NCBI GenBank assembly: GCA_958430865.1
Contig: CAUDNR010000313.1
Coordinates: 1 to 40,416 of the forward strand
Length of the DNA: 40,416 bases
Source: Entrophospora sp. SA101
Lineage: Eukaryota; Glomeromycota; Glomeromycetes; Entrophosporales; Entrophosporaceae
Direction: 5' to 3'
Shown here piece after piece: positions 21,070 through 29,323 of the stretch. How positions within the stretch are numbered: the first letter of the stretch is position 1; the number at the start of each line of letters is the position of its first letter. Made by a program: the position numbers and the translations under genes. The notes beneath the pieces were generated by a model that ran no database searches, was not told the origin of the DNA, and saw only the letters and a list, made by a program, of their open reading frames with translations.

Positions 21070-21321
21070 TTAACTCCCACTCAAAATCCACAAAATAATC
21101 AACAAAGCTACACAAATTCAAAACAAACCTCGATAAAAAGCCTCCTGTTTGCGGTAATAGTCTACCGGCTTCCAAGCAGTTTCTTTGGCTTTGGCGGAAT
21201 AAGTTTCGATTTGTTGGCTAGCTTGGTTTTCTAATTCTTCGGTTTTTTTGGCGATAGGTTGTTTCACATACTCATCCCAAGTTTCTCAGGCTCAGTTTTT
21301 CACCGTTTCTTTAATTCCCAT
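21070..21321 (-). CDS. Small coiled-coil protein with C-terminal TM anchor
   Basis: An 83-residue protein. The N terminus is Trp-rich (two UGA and one UGG), followed by a charged amphipathic helix and a final hydrophobic helix (CVALLIILWILSGS) ending the chain, so it is probably tail-anchored. It is preceded by AAAGGAGAAA and its ATG overlaps the last codons of the upstream gene (21311-23041), which suggests coupled translation. Confidence 0.7.
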
Positions 21322-22760
21322 TATTTTTTTCTCCTTTCCGGTTAAGTAATCATAAGCTGCCAATCACTACCAAGGCTAAAGTAGCCAGTAATCAGGGATT
21401 AATTGGTTCAGTTTTAGCGGGAAATTTATCGGGCTTGGGCTTTTCTTTGGCTTTCAACTGACTCTGCAAACCAACTACTTCTATCCTTAATTTACTTAAT
21501 TCTTTGCTTTTTCTAGTTAAAGTTTCTTGGTGAGTTTGGCAATTGGTTTCTAATTGGGTGAGGAGTTCTTGGGCTTCTTTTTTGCCTTTCAGTTTTTGTT
21601 TGGCTAAGGAGAGTAGGGATTGCTCTAGGTCAACAATCTTTTGCTCTAATAAGGGTTGGGTCTCTTGGATTTGGGCTAATTGCTGGAGAGATTTGGTTAA
21701 ATCTTTTTGGAGCTGTTCCTTTTGCTGGGCTAATTCAGTGCTTTCTTGCTGGGCTTGGGCTAATTGTTCGCTAGTTTCCTTTAAAACTTCTTCACTCTTT
21801 GCTAAATTCTTCTCTAAATCCTCAATAGTTTGCTCCTGCTTGCGGTTCTCGGTAATTTGCTTTTGTAAGACTTCTTTGCTTATTTGGAGCCTTTTTTGCT
21901 CGGTTTCCAGTTCTTTTTTGCTAACGCTAACTTTTTTTAACTCTTCCATTTCTTGACGTAAGTTAGCTGTAGAGGTTTGGCTGACAGTTAAAGTTTTTTG
22001 GAGTTCGGTCAGGTTTTGTTGTAATTGTTGGTTTTTGGTTAGTTCTTGGGTGAGTTCAGTGGTTTTTTGGGCGAGATTGGTTTGGGCTTGGGTTAATTCG
22101 TTAGTTTTTTGGGTGAGGTTTAATTCGATTTGTTGGATTTCCCTTTGTTTAGCTTGGAGAGTTTGGGCATGGGTTTGTTGGCTAGTATCGAGTTGGGTTT
22201 CTAAGTTAGCAAGGTTAGTTTTCAGTTGGCTGATGGTTTGGTCTTTTTCTTCCTGGAAAACCTTTTGACAAGCATAACATCATTTCCCTTTGCTTTTGTC
22301 CTTAATGTCAACATAAACTCAGTTGTCAAGAATGTAAATGTTTTGGCAACGAATGCATTTGCTCTTTCATCGGCGAGAACTTTCATCACTTTGGAGTTTC
22401 TGTTCTAACCCTTGGACTTTATTTTTTTCTTGCTCGAGGGCTTGTTCGCGATTACGGATTTGGATTTTCAGTTCAGCAACCTCGGCGGCGTCTTCTTCCC
22501 TTATTTTTGTTGTCCATTGCTGTAAATCTTCCTCAAGTAGTTTGTTTTCTTTTTCTAATTTCCTCAATTTTTCTCGTTGTTGGTTTAAAAGAGTTTCGAC
22601 ATTTGGGTCTTGGAGTAGAATTCGGATTTCTTCTCGTAGTTCTTGAATTGTGTTTTGGGCTGCTTGGCAAGGACGGCATAATTCTTGTCCGTTAGGAATT
22701 TCTTTTCTAGTCGCACAGCCGTAGCAATACTTTATCATATTATCCCCTCCCTCCTCATTT

Positions 22761-22814
<54 letters not shown>

Positions 22815-23041
22815 CAGTCTACCACATTAATTTTTCAGCTTGAAATTATCTGTTTATAAGGAGTTCAACCTGGACGACCATGTCTTCAAACAGTGTCGCC
22901 CAGTTCCTGAACAGTAATATTAAATTCTCCCTCATTGTCAGTTCATCATTCTAAATAAGCAGATCAGTTTTGCAGATTTCTTTTTCTCTCCGGATCTTCA
23001 GCTAATCAAGCTTTAAATTCTTCTAATTCGTAGTTAATCAT
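21311..23041 (-). CDS. Zinc-ribbon coiled-coil tail-anchored protein fused through an (AG)25 tract
   Basis: A 576-residue frame. Residues 1-77 form a Trp-rich N-terminal domain starting after a strong AAAGGAGGAGGTG site. Residues 78-94 are Glu-Arg repeats encoded by the tract at 22762-22811. Two zinc-ribbon-like pairs follow (CYGC...CRPC about 106-124; CIRC...CYAC about 228-257), separated by a coil, then a long Gln/Glu/Lys coiled coil to about 550 and a C-terminal hydrophobic helix with a basic tail. An internal ATG at 22738 has its own GAGGAGGGAGGGG site, so the downstream 475 residues can be made alone. A change of tract length would unlink the two parts. Function unknown. Confidence 0.8.
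22762..22811 (-). repeat. (CT)25 / (AG)25 tract joining two reading frames
   Basis: Fifty bases of pure dinucleotide, the longest in the window. On the minus strand it encodes alternating Glu and Arg and keeps the upstream 77-codon frame in register with the ATG at 22738 downstream. The 3' side carries a purine-rich ribosome site. Confidence 0.92.
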
Positions 23042-23942
23042 CACCTCCTCCTTTCACTATAAAAAAAATAAAAAAACCCGCTAAACCGAACCAAAAAGGT
23101 CAGTTTAAATTAGACCAAAGCGAGTTAGTTTTTGGCTGGTTATCAATTGCCTTTAACTCTAAGCGGGTATTTTTCAACTCGGCTTGTTGTAATTGGCTTT
23201 GGAGGGTCAGTTTTTTGCGATTTAAGGCGAGGAGTTTGTTCTCCAACCGGCGAATTTCTTGGACGCCTTCATCGATATTCTCCTCTAACTCGCCTTTTAA
23301 AGCTTTTTTCTCCTCATAGTATTCGCCAAAGTCTTTTAAATTCTTTAAGCGTAGTTCGAGGATTTGCTGTTCTAAGTTGGCTATTTGTGCTTTTAATTCA
23401 GCCGGGTTTTCTTCGGAGGCATCGACAAAAGCTTCTTTGGCTTGCAATTCTTCTTCTAACTCGGTGATTTTGGCTTGGGCAGCTTGGAGCGATTGGAGGT
23501 AATTCTGGCTAGTTTGGGCATGGAATTTAATTTGCTCTTGGAGTTGGCTGATTTCTTGTTCAGGGCTGAGTGTCTGAGAGGTTTCTGGTTGCGAAGGTGA
23601 TTTTTTTAAGGGAATATTAGGCAAAGGGGGAGTTGGGGAAATATCTCCGGTGCTTTTACTACGTTTTAATTGGCTCGGTTTAAAGTTTCCTTTGGCAAAC
23701 TCTTGCTTAATTTCTTGGGCGAGTTGGTCTTTAGTCATCATTTTTTTTAGTTCGTCTATTTGGGCTTGTAATTGGGCAATGCTTTCTTTTAATTGCTGGA
23801 TTTCTTGCTCTTCGGCGGAAAAGATTATCTCCGACTGGGAACCAGGGAAACTAGGAGCATTGGAGTTGCTCTTTAATTGCTGATTCTGATAATAAAGATA
23901 AATCACTAGGCAAACCAGCAAGATTATTAAGAGAATAGTCAT
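23034..23942 (-). CDS. Coiled-coil protein with N- and C-terminal TM helices
   Basis: 302 residues. It starts with a strong hydrophobic helix (ILLIILLVCLVIYLYY, residues 3-18), has two coiled-coil blocks (about 43-85 and 130-270) separated by a Ser/Pro linker (about 95-125), and ends with a second helix (WPFWFGLAGFFIFFIV, reached by reading UGA as Trp) and a short GGGDD tail. It could span the membrane twice with a long helical rod between. Its stop overlaps the start of the next gene by 8 bases (ATGATTAA). Confidence 0.75.
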
Positions 23943-23953
23943 AAGTTTAGGGT

Positions 23954-24079
23954 TTAGTTTTTAGGTTTAAGGCTTCGTTCAATCAGTTGGGCTTGGCAGT
24001 CTTCTAACTGGGAGGCTAATTTATCAATTAAGCGTTCTTTGTATTGGCAATGTGGGCAGTATTTTCGTTTTTTAGACAT
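23954..24079 (-). CDS. Mini-protein with CPHC zinc knuckle
   Basis: 41 residues: basic start, a CPHC pair at residues 8-11, then a charged helix with one more Cys. Only one CxxC pair, so metal binding would need a partner or dimer. It overlaps the gene upstream by 8 bases. One of a run of Cys-rich mini-proteins in this element. Confidence 0.5.
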   Translation of the reverse strand: MSKKRKYCPHCQYKERLIDKLASQLEDCQAQLIERSLKPKN

Positions 24080-24170
24080 TAATTCTAGTTTGGGAAAAGC
24101 ATTGGCGGCAAATTTCGGGCATCGGGCTGGGCAAGAGATAAGTTTGTTCGCAAATTAGGCATTTAGGCAT
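24072..24170 (-). CDS. 32-residue zinc-ribbon mini-protein
   Basis: Tiny frame with CLIC (residues 4-7) and CRQC (about 22-25), the spacing of a single treble-clef or rubredoxin-like zinc ribbon. Start and stop overlap both neighbours by 8 bases, typical of the packing here. It is supported by the two CxxC pairs and the coupling, not by homology. Confidence 0.5.
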   Translation of the reverse strand: MPKCLICEQTYLLPSPMPEICRQCFSQTRINV

Positions 24171-24354
24171 GGTTTTTTTCTTTGAGAGCTTGGATTTCGG
24201 CTTGGAGTTTGTTTAATTGGGCTTGTTCTTTACCGTTTTTTTGTTCTAAGATTAATTGGCGAGTCCTTAATTTAATGGTATAACCGGCAAAAATGGCTAA
24301 GGAAACCACGTTAGTCACTCCTAAAACCAGGGCAATTTCACAACAGGTGATCAT
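24163..24354 (-). CDS. Single-TM protein with short coiled coil
   Basis: 63 residues. N-terminal hydrophobic helix (about residues 2-25, with CC at 4-5), then a basic and coiled-coil segment to the end. Probably anchored with the coil inside. It is preceded closely by the gene at 24357. Confidence 0.6.
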   Translation of the reverse strand: MITCCEIALVLGVTNVVSLAIFAGYTIKLRTRQLILEQKNGKEQAQLNKLQAEIQALKEKNHA

Positions 24355-24356
24355 GA

Positions 24357-24677
24357 TTACTTACTCGCGGCAATTAATTCAGCTAAGCCTTGACCCATTG
24401 TTTCATAACCGACTTTGATTTTCTTCGCGGCTTGGGCTTTTTGGGCGGACATTTTGGCATTAATGGTTAAGGCGTTATGCTTACATTCATGGGCAACTTG
24501 GGTGATTTTTTTGGGTTGGCTACCTTTTTGGCTTTGGTGGCACATACACTGGTAATAAACAAGAGTGTTTTTGCTTTTAGTTTGAGTTTTGGCTTTCCGG
24601 GATGGGGAAACCGGTTTTTTAGTTTTTTTCACCATTTTCTTTTTGGCAGCTTTTCTTGGTCGATCTATCACTGGCAT
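24357..24677 (-). CDS. Lys-rich basic protein with Cys/His cluster
   Basis: 106 residues. The first 45 are strongly basic with Ser/Pro/Thr (KKKMVKKTKKPVSPSRKAK), then CMCHQ and HEC form a possible metal site, followed by an Ala/Lys helical end. The composition suggests nucleic-acid binding, for instance DNA condensation or a virion-associated basic protein, but no family is recognised. ATG 24677 was preferred over the upstream start, which overlaps the previous gene. Confidence 0.55.
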   Translation of the reverse strand: MPVIDRPRKAAKKKMVKKTKKPVSPSRKAKTQTKSKNTLVYYQCMCHQSQKGSQPKKITQVAHECKHNALTINAKMSAQKAQAAKKIKVGYETMGQGLAELIAASK

Positions 24678-24678
24678 T

Positions 24679-25020
24679 TTAAATAATCCCCTCCATATAT
24701 TCAGCTTCATGGCAAGTAAATCCTTTTAAAGTTCCGACTAAACTCTTAATCACCATCAGCAAATATTCATAAGTGATTTCGTGGGCTACTTGTTCTGCTT
24801 CCGGTAAGGTTTCGCCATATTGCTCTTGGTAATCGGCTAACAAAGTGCGATAATCGGCGTCATCAGTGGGATTAAAATTTTTCTTTTCTCTTAAATTAGG
24901 CAAAGGTAGTTTTTGGTTGAGCAGGTCGGCAATTAAGTAATGGGTTTTTTCTTGGACTTGGTTTCAATAGCTTTCGTTGGGCGTAGCAGGCTGGTTGTTT
25001 TTGCGATTAAGTATAACCAT
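24679..25020 (-). CDS. Hypothetical acidic helical protein
   Basis: 113 residues, one UGA(Trp) at residue 20. Mostly helical and acidic, with NPTDDADYRTLLADYQEQYG in the middle and no TM segment or Cys pair. An AAAGGAG site lies upstream of the ATG. Family unknown. Confidence 0.6.
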
Positions 25021-25022
25021 GG

Positions 25023-25130
25023 TTATTTGGCTCGCTCCTTTCATTTATTTAAGGCGAATTTCAAGGCAAAACCAAGGGCGATACCTAAGGCAAGATATTT
25101 AAATTCAATTTGTTTTAGTTTTTTTAGCAT
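25023..25130 (-). CDS. 35-residue single-TM mini-protein
   Basis: Basic start (MLKKLKQ), one hydrophobic helix (FKYLALGIALGFALKFAL) and a basic end. It ends two bases before the next gene's start region and contains the next gene's AAAGGAG site in its last codons, so coupling is likely. Confidence 0.5.
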
Positions 25131-25164
25131 AGTATTTAGTTTGAGTTAGTACTTTTTTAGGGAT

Positions 25165-25728
25165 TTAGCACAGGAATCCTTTCCTTTGCAGGGAGTTTAA
25201 CAAGAAACGGGAGTCTTTTTTGAGATATCTTTCCGTGGTCTGGAATTGGGAATGACCAAGGAGCTGTTGGAGAGAAGGGCTTTCTAAATGGAAATCATAG
25301 TGTAAGATGGAGGCAAAGCTTCTTCTTAAAGTATGGGGCGTAATAGTTCAGGGTAGGTTGAGTTCAAGGCTTTTTTGTTTTAAGTGCTTTCAGATGGCTT
25401 GCCGGCTGATTTTGGTTCATTGATCTTTGGTCGGATCCGACTTAGCTTTCTTGGCAATATAAGGGTGGTTAAGCAGATTAAAAACTAACCTTTGCTTATT
25501 GCCTTTGCCGTGAACTAAAAAAGCAGTTTTGTCTTCTACTGGAATTGGCTGTCAGGGAAAATTAATCGCTTCACTAACTCTTAAACCCAGAAAGCCCATT
25601 AAAAGCACACATTCTAAAAGCTTATCATGCCGATAGGGCAAATGAATACTCGAAGGAGTTTGGCAGAGAGCTTGTAATTGGGCGAGGGATAAAACTTGCT
25701 CTTGGGTTTTTTTGGGTGAGGGTATCAT
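25165..25728 (-). CDS. Tyrosine recombinase, catalytic domain only
   Basis: 187 residues holding the full active-site set: Arg in LGLRVSEA (about residue 56), the beta-hairpin Lys in HGKGNKQR (about 80), HTLRRS (HxxR, about 135), LLGHS (about 160) and the nucleophile Tyr in ERYL (about 172). The N-terminal SAM-like core-binding domain of XerC/integrases is missing, so it resembles short integrases or invertases. Four UGA(Trp). It could act in integration, excision or DNA inversion. Two 12-bp direct repeats lie just upstream of its ATG and may be binding sites or promoter parts. Confidence 0.88.
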
Positions 25729-25730
25729 GG

Positions 25731-25766
25731 TTTTGTCAACTTGGCAATTAATGTTTTTGTCAACTT
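25731..25766 (-). repeat. Two 12-bp direct repeats (AAGTTGACAAAA) before the recombinase gene
   Basis: AAGTTGACAAAA occurs at 25766-25755 and 25742-25731 on the minus strand, with a 24-bp period, the second only 2 bases from the ATG at 25728. Each contains TTGACA, so one could be a -35 hexamer, but 24-bp spacing and exact repetition also fit a regulator or recombinase site. Confidence 0.55.
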
Positions 25767-25820
25767 AGGAGTTATTTAGGGGTTGTTTCCGGATAATAAG
25801 TTAACAAAATACAAGATTAG

Positions 25821-25930
25821 GTAAACTGGGGAGAGGGGATGATTAGCAAACCGGTATGTGTGCTTTAGAGTTCCTGCACGAATGATTAAAACTTTTAAAG
25901 ATAGTGCTAATTTTTCCCTCCCCAGCTTAC
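25821..25930. repeat. Inverted repeat around a gene-free spacer
   Basis: GTAAACTGGGGAGAGGG (25821-25837) is nearly the reverse complement of CCCTCCCCAGCTTAC (25916-25930), with a 78-base AT-rich loop. GC-rich arms stand out against the surroundings. The stretch 25767-25926 holds no gene. It could be an origin, a recombination site or a transcript-end structure; no T run follows directly. Confidence 0.5.
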
Positions 25931-26058
25931 CGCACGGTCTGAATCTTAAAAGGTAAGACAGTTAAGCAAGTATTCACCAGAGTTTCCACGGTCTGCTGGG
26001 CTAAAAAGCCACACAGGATAGCGAGAACACTAGTAAATAAAAGACCAGGTGTGGACAT
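25927..26058 (-). CDS. 43-residue hydrophobic mini-protein
   Basis: One hydrophobic helix (LLFTSVLAILCGFLAQQ) and a short polar end. ATG overlaps the previous stop by one base (TAATG), a clear sign of coupled translation. Its stop codon lies in the right arm of the inverted repeat. Confidence 0.5.
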   Translation of the reverse strand: MSTPGLLFTSVLAILCGFLAQQTVETLVNTCLTVLPFKIQTVR

Positions 26059-26183
26059 TATCAGTCGTCTCCAATCAAATGTTTTAATTGTCTAAATTGT
26101 CCGGCTCCGGTATGAACTCAATGGCGAAAGTAGCAACCGCCAAAGAAACAAAGGGCTAGTCAGAGTAATCACTTTTTAGACAT
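26058..26183 (-). CDS. 41-residue N-terminal TM mini-protein
   Basis: Lys-Lys start, one Trp/Leu-rich helix with FFGGCY, then a polar His/Gln-rich tail. Four UGA(Trp). Could be a signal anchor, or a lipoprotein-like sequence since GGC follows the helix, but the lipobox is imperfect. Confidence 0.5.
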
Positions 26184-26197
26184 TTTGCTCCTTTCGG

Positions 26198-26371
26198 CTA
26201 ATATTCATTATCATGGCGGTAAATTATTTCACTCTGTTTGGACTGGGAACTGGAACTAGAGCTATTTTGGTCTCTTTTGGCTTTGAATAGAGCTAAAGCA
26301 TACTTGCCAGCGTAGCCAATTAAGATGCCAATGGTGAGCCATTTAACAGTTTGGTAGATTTTGTCGTTCAT
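26198..26371 (-). CDS. Single-TM protein with Ser-rich tail
   Basis: 57 residues. Helix about residues 7-28 (VKWLTIGILIGYAGKYALAL), a basic break and then six serines and polar residues to the end. Followed after 14 bases by the next gene. Confidence 0.55.
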   Translation of the reverse strand: MNDKIYQTVKWLTIGILIGYAGKYALALFKAKRDQNSSSSSSQSKQSEIIYRHDNEY

Positions 26372-26373
26372 GG

Positions 26374-26484
26374 TTATTCTGGGCTTTTTTTCTTGTTAAA
26401 GTAAATTAGCAAGGCAATTCCGACCGCAGCAGCGACTAGAATGAGGGCAGTCTTTTTGTTAAATCAGGATTTTTCGTTATTCAT
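26374..26484 (-). CDS. 36-residue single-TM mini-protein
   Basis: Polar, Lys-containing start, helix TALILVAAAVGIALLIYF, and a KKK tail. The size and plan are those of filamentous-phage coat or small assembly proteins, but this is only a resemblance. It overlaps the upstream gene by 8 bases. Confidence 0.55.
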
Positions 26485-26716
26485 AGTTGATTAAAATAAA
26501 GTCTTGGGCAGGTTGGCAAGTGAGTTTGGGCTGGGTTTGCTGGGAAAGTTCGTAATTTCAGCAAGCATTACCGGCTTGGATAAGGACTTGTTTAGTGGGT
26601 TCAGTATAGCGAGGAATAAGGGCTAATTGCGGTTTGAGGAAACTAGCAGCAGAAGCAGTGTGGGAGATAGTTGTTAAGCCAATCACGGCATATTTTAAAA
26701 GTTGATATTTATTCAT
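26477..26716 (-). CDS. Small secreted protein with signal peptide
   Basis: 79 residues. N-terminal signal-like segment (YQLLKYAVIGLTTISHTASA, residues 4-23) with a plausible cleavage site at TASA-AS, then a polar domain with two Cys (about residues 54 and 68) around a UGA-encoded Trp, which could form a disulfide. The only evident exported soluble protein in the array. Family unknown. Confidence 0.6.
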
Positions 26717-26717
26717 A

Positions 26718-27041
26718 TTAGTTTAGTTGGGGGTTTTTTATTTGATGAGTTTGGGCGGGGGCGGAAAGCAAGGTTAAATCTTTTTGAATGGCTTTTTGAA
26801 AGGCAGGACGCATATTTTTTCAGTTGACAAGTTCGACGATAAAAGGAAGATTGGATTGTTCGAATTCTCATCTTATTTCACTAGCCACGCGACTGGGCAT
26901 TTCTTCTTGGTAGCAGATATCCAGATCCGAAAATTGGCGAGCGTCACCTTTTACCCGGGAACCATAAGCGTAAAAATGGTAAGGGTGCTTAGACAGGATT
27001 GAGCGAAGAATCTTAAAATGCCTTTTTTCTATTTGCAACAT
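26718..27041 (-). CDS. Minimal nucleotidyltransferase (MNT) domain protein
   Basis: 107 residues. The core GSRVKGDARQFSDLDI (about residues 26-41) is the polymerase-beta-type GSxxxG...SDxD motif of MNT/MntA proteins, and a further acidic residue follows in IVEL (about residue 70). Known members are the antitoxin half of HEPN-MNT modules that AMPylate their HEPN partner, or lone nucleotidyltransferases. No HEPN-like RxxxxH protein is seen next to it; the upstream neighbour is a membrane protein. Two UGA(Trp). Confidence 0.8.
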
Positions 27042-27072
27042 ATTATTTTAATTTTTGCAAATTATTAAATTT

Positions 27073-27393
27073 TTAGTTCTTAAACAATTTCTGGGCAAAT
27101 TCTTGGGGCTTAAGGTCAATTACATAGCGAGCGGTGTAGGCAATAAGAATGCCAAGGAGCAAATACTTTCATTGAATTCCTTGGGGATTATCTTTTCAGA
27201 AAAAGGCAAGAGCAAGCAAGAGAAAGACTGCCAGCAAAATCACCACAATAGCTTGTTGAGTATTCGCTCCCCGAGCAAAGTTTTCTTGGACGATAACTTT
27301 GAATTCTTGGGTTTTATTTTCGAGAGTGGGCTGAATGTTCTCTTGATAAAATCCGGTTAAAGCTCCCTTTAAATCCGGTAAACCTCAAGCCAT
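27073..27393 (-). CDS. Two-TM membrane protein
   Basis: 106 residues: a polar N-terminal half, then AIVVILLAVFLLLALAFFW and KYLLLGILIAYTARYVI as two TM helices with a short loop between, and a Lys-rich end. Start overlaps the previous stop (TAATGG). Family not recognised. Confidence 0.65.
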
Positions 27394-27596
27394 TAGCTAT
27401 TAGCCTCCTGCTTTTTGATATAGTGATAAACAAACATTCCCATGATAGCCGTGGCGGCTAAGGCAAAAGTGATTATTTTAGTCGTTTTGCTATCATCAGG
27501 AGCAATGGCAGTTAAGCTTTGCTTTAATTCTTGGGCAGATTTGATTAGATTAGTTGGGTTAAGACTAACTGCTGGGGTTGATTGAATTATTGGCAT
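27393..27596 (-). CDS. Single-TM protein
   Basis: 67 residues: polar Ser/Thr/Pro start, a helix, then TM ITFALAATAIMGMFVYHYI and a short basic tail. ATG 27596 lies inside the end of the upstream gene. A longer start at 27653 would add a Lys-only stretch that overlaps the upstream gene and is less likely. Confidence 0.6.
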   Translation of the reverse strand: MPIIQSTPAVSLNPTNLIKSAQELKQSLTAIAPDDSKTTKIITFALAATAIMGMFVYHYIKKQEANS

Positions 27597-28107
27597 TTTC
27601 GTTGATTTCTTTTTTCTGGGCTTGAGCTTCTCTTTCAGCTTTTTCTTGGGCAAGTTGGGCTAAGTGTTCACTTCCTTCAATTCACTTGGTTTCTTTTTGG
27701 GCTTGGAATTGCTGGGCTTTAGCTTGTCTTTCCCGGAATTTAGTGACTCGGTTTGATTCAGGCTCAGAGGCAAGTTTATTGATTTCAGGAGGAGAATTAG
27801 AGTTTATTTCTGGTTCCTCTTCATTTTCGTAGAAATCTCTTACTTTTCAATACTTTTCTCCGCGTTTATCGACCCGGGGCATGGCAATCATTCTTTGGTC
27901 AATGAATTTAATGATTAAATCATTAGCATGTTTGGGGTTGCGGCTGGGTCAGATAATCAGGTTTTGCTTTTTGGGGTCAATTACATGGCAATTACAGCCT
28001 TTGGGCTGGGTTGGACTGGCTAAAAAGCGGTCAATAATTCTTTCTAATCACTCTTTATCTTGGTCGGATAAAAGAGCGATCTTTTCAATCAGGGAAAGGG
28101 CATTCAT
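27565..28107 (-). CDS. Hypothetical charged protein with Gln/Ala/Glu helical tail
   Basis: 180 residues. Residues 1-90 look globular, with CNCH (about 42-45) and a UGA(Trp)-containing PKKQNLIIW-PSRNPKHAND stretch. The C-terminal half is a disordered-to-coiled region rich in Gln, Ala, Glu. No TM. Family not recognised; possibly a structural or DNA-associated factor. Confidence 0.6.
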
Positions 28108-28118
28108 ATTTTTAGGGG

Positions 28119-28277
28119 TTATTCAGATTCTTTTTTGCTAAATAATTTGTCTTTGAGCTTTTGGAATAAGGCACTATCATAGAGGTAGCAACCGATCGCA
28201 ATGCCTAAGCAAGTCATTACGAGTTTGCCGGTGGCTCAAGAATATAAAGTATTTTGGGTTGGTTGTTCGTTATTCAT
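28119..28277 (-). CDS. Single-TM mini-protein
   Basis: 52 residues: polar Asn/Gln/Thr start, helix LVMTCLGIAIGCYLY, charged Lys-rich tail. Confidence 0.55.
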
Positions 28278-28283
28278 AATGGT

Positions 28284-28457
28284 TTATTTTTTCATTTGTT
28301 GGAAAGTCATATAGGCAACCGAAGCACAAGCTCCTAAGGCGGCAAAGATTAAAACGCTATAAGAAAGGGTCTTGGTAATGGTGTATTCTAATTGTTCGCG
28401 ATCTAAGGTTTTGGGTTGGCGATATTTTGATTCTTGGTTTAAGTATTCGTTTTTCAT
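28284..28457 (-). CDS. Single-TM mini-protein with polar N terminus
   Basis: 57 residues: charged first half, helix YSVLIFAALGACASVAYMTF, and a short KK end. Separated from the next gene by 6 bases. Confidence 0.55.
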   Translation of the reverse strand: MKNEYLNQESKYRQPKTLDREQLEYTITKTLSYSVLIFAALGACASVAYMTFQQMKK

Positions 28458-28458
28458 A

Positions 28459-28602
28459 TTATTTTAAGGTTTGTTGAATTTGGGTGAGCTGTTGGCTAAT
28501 TTGCTTTAACAAGGCAATCATTTGTTGTTGGTTTTGGCTTTGGGTCTGGGAAAATTGGTCAAGCTTTTGGGTTAAAGGGGTGAGATCAGGAAAAAAAGAC
28601 AT
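28459..28602 (-). CDS. 47-residue Gln-rich coiled coil
   Basis: Heptad-like Leu/Ile spacing in a Gln-rich sequence, without TM or Cys. It lies one base from the gene downstream and one base from the gene upstream. Confidence 0.5.
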   Translation of the reverse strand: MSFFPDLTPLTQKLDQFSQTQSQNQQQMIALLKQISQQLTQIQQTLK

Positions 28603-28603
28603 G

Positions 28604-29086
28604 TTATTCAGTTTCGTTATAATTTCGTTCAAATTCCGGCTGTGGTCGAGGGTTAAATTCCAGACTACGCTTAGTTTCGGTGGCTAACAAGTGAAAAGAC
28701 TTATTGGTGCTAGCTACTTGCTGACTTAGATTGGTTAGCTGATTGGAAGCATTATTTTCTAAGCTTTCTAGTTTAGTTCACAATTGCTGTTGTTTGTTTA
28801 GGATTTGTTGCTGGCTAAACTGCAACTGCTGCACTCCACTCAAAATATCGGCTAATACTCCAGTGGGAGGTATCTTTTGTCCGGTCAACATTTCTAAACC
28901 AACCGGGATTCAAGGAATGAGTTGGAGAAATTTTTCCGGAATTTGGAAGAGACCTTTTTGAGTTGGTTGCTGATTAGTTTGATTTTGAACCGATTGCTCT
29001 TGAAATTGGGCTTGAGTTTGGCTTTGCTGACCTTGAAACTGAGCATCAGGCTGACCAAATGCTTGATTTTTATTTAATTGAACCAT
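28604..29086 (-). CDS. Gln-rich protein with hydrophobic centre and coiled coil
   Basis: 160 residues. The first 45 are Gln/Asn-rich and low in complexity; a hydrophobic segment (FLQLIPWIPVGLEML, about 57-71) follows, then a coiled coil of Gln, Ser and Leu, then a polar end. Two UGA(Trp). Not recognised. Confidence 0.6.
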
Positions 29087-29087
29087 C

Positions 29088-29321
29088 TTAGTGAGTTAAT
29101 TTAATAATGGAATCCGCGGCAAAGGCTATTCCGCCAATTACCGGCAATAATTCAATGCTTTTCTTTACTAGGCTAGCTTCGGTCAAGCTGGAACCAAACC
29201 ATCACAAGACAACACAACCAGCCGCAATTGCTAACAATCAATGCTTCTTTTCTCACTTTCAAGCTTGAGTTTGCGGAATATAAGCATTCTTTTCTTGCGT
29301 TCGAAGATTGGGATTAACCAT
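29088..29321 (-). CDS. Two-TM mini-protein
   Basis: 77 residues with a Trp-rich boundary (three UGA codons), helix LLAIAAGCVVLWWFG (about 30-44), a short charged loop, and a second helix ELLPVIGGIAFAAD. It follows the HU-like gene with a 2-base gap. Confidence 0.55.
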
Positions 29322-29323
29322 AA

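Noticed and set aside
26784..27360. Plus-strand frames opposite the nucleotidyltransferase and its neighbour
   Set aside because: The minus frames contain the MNT motif and two TM helices; the plus frames have no supporting feature.
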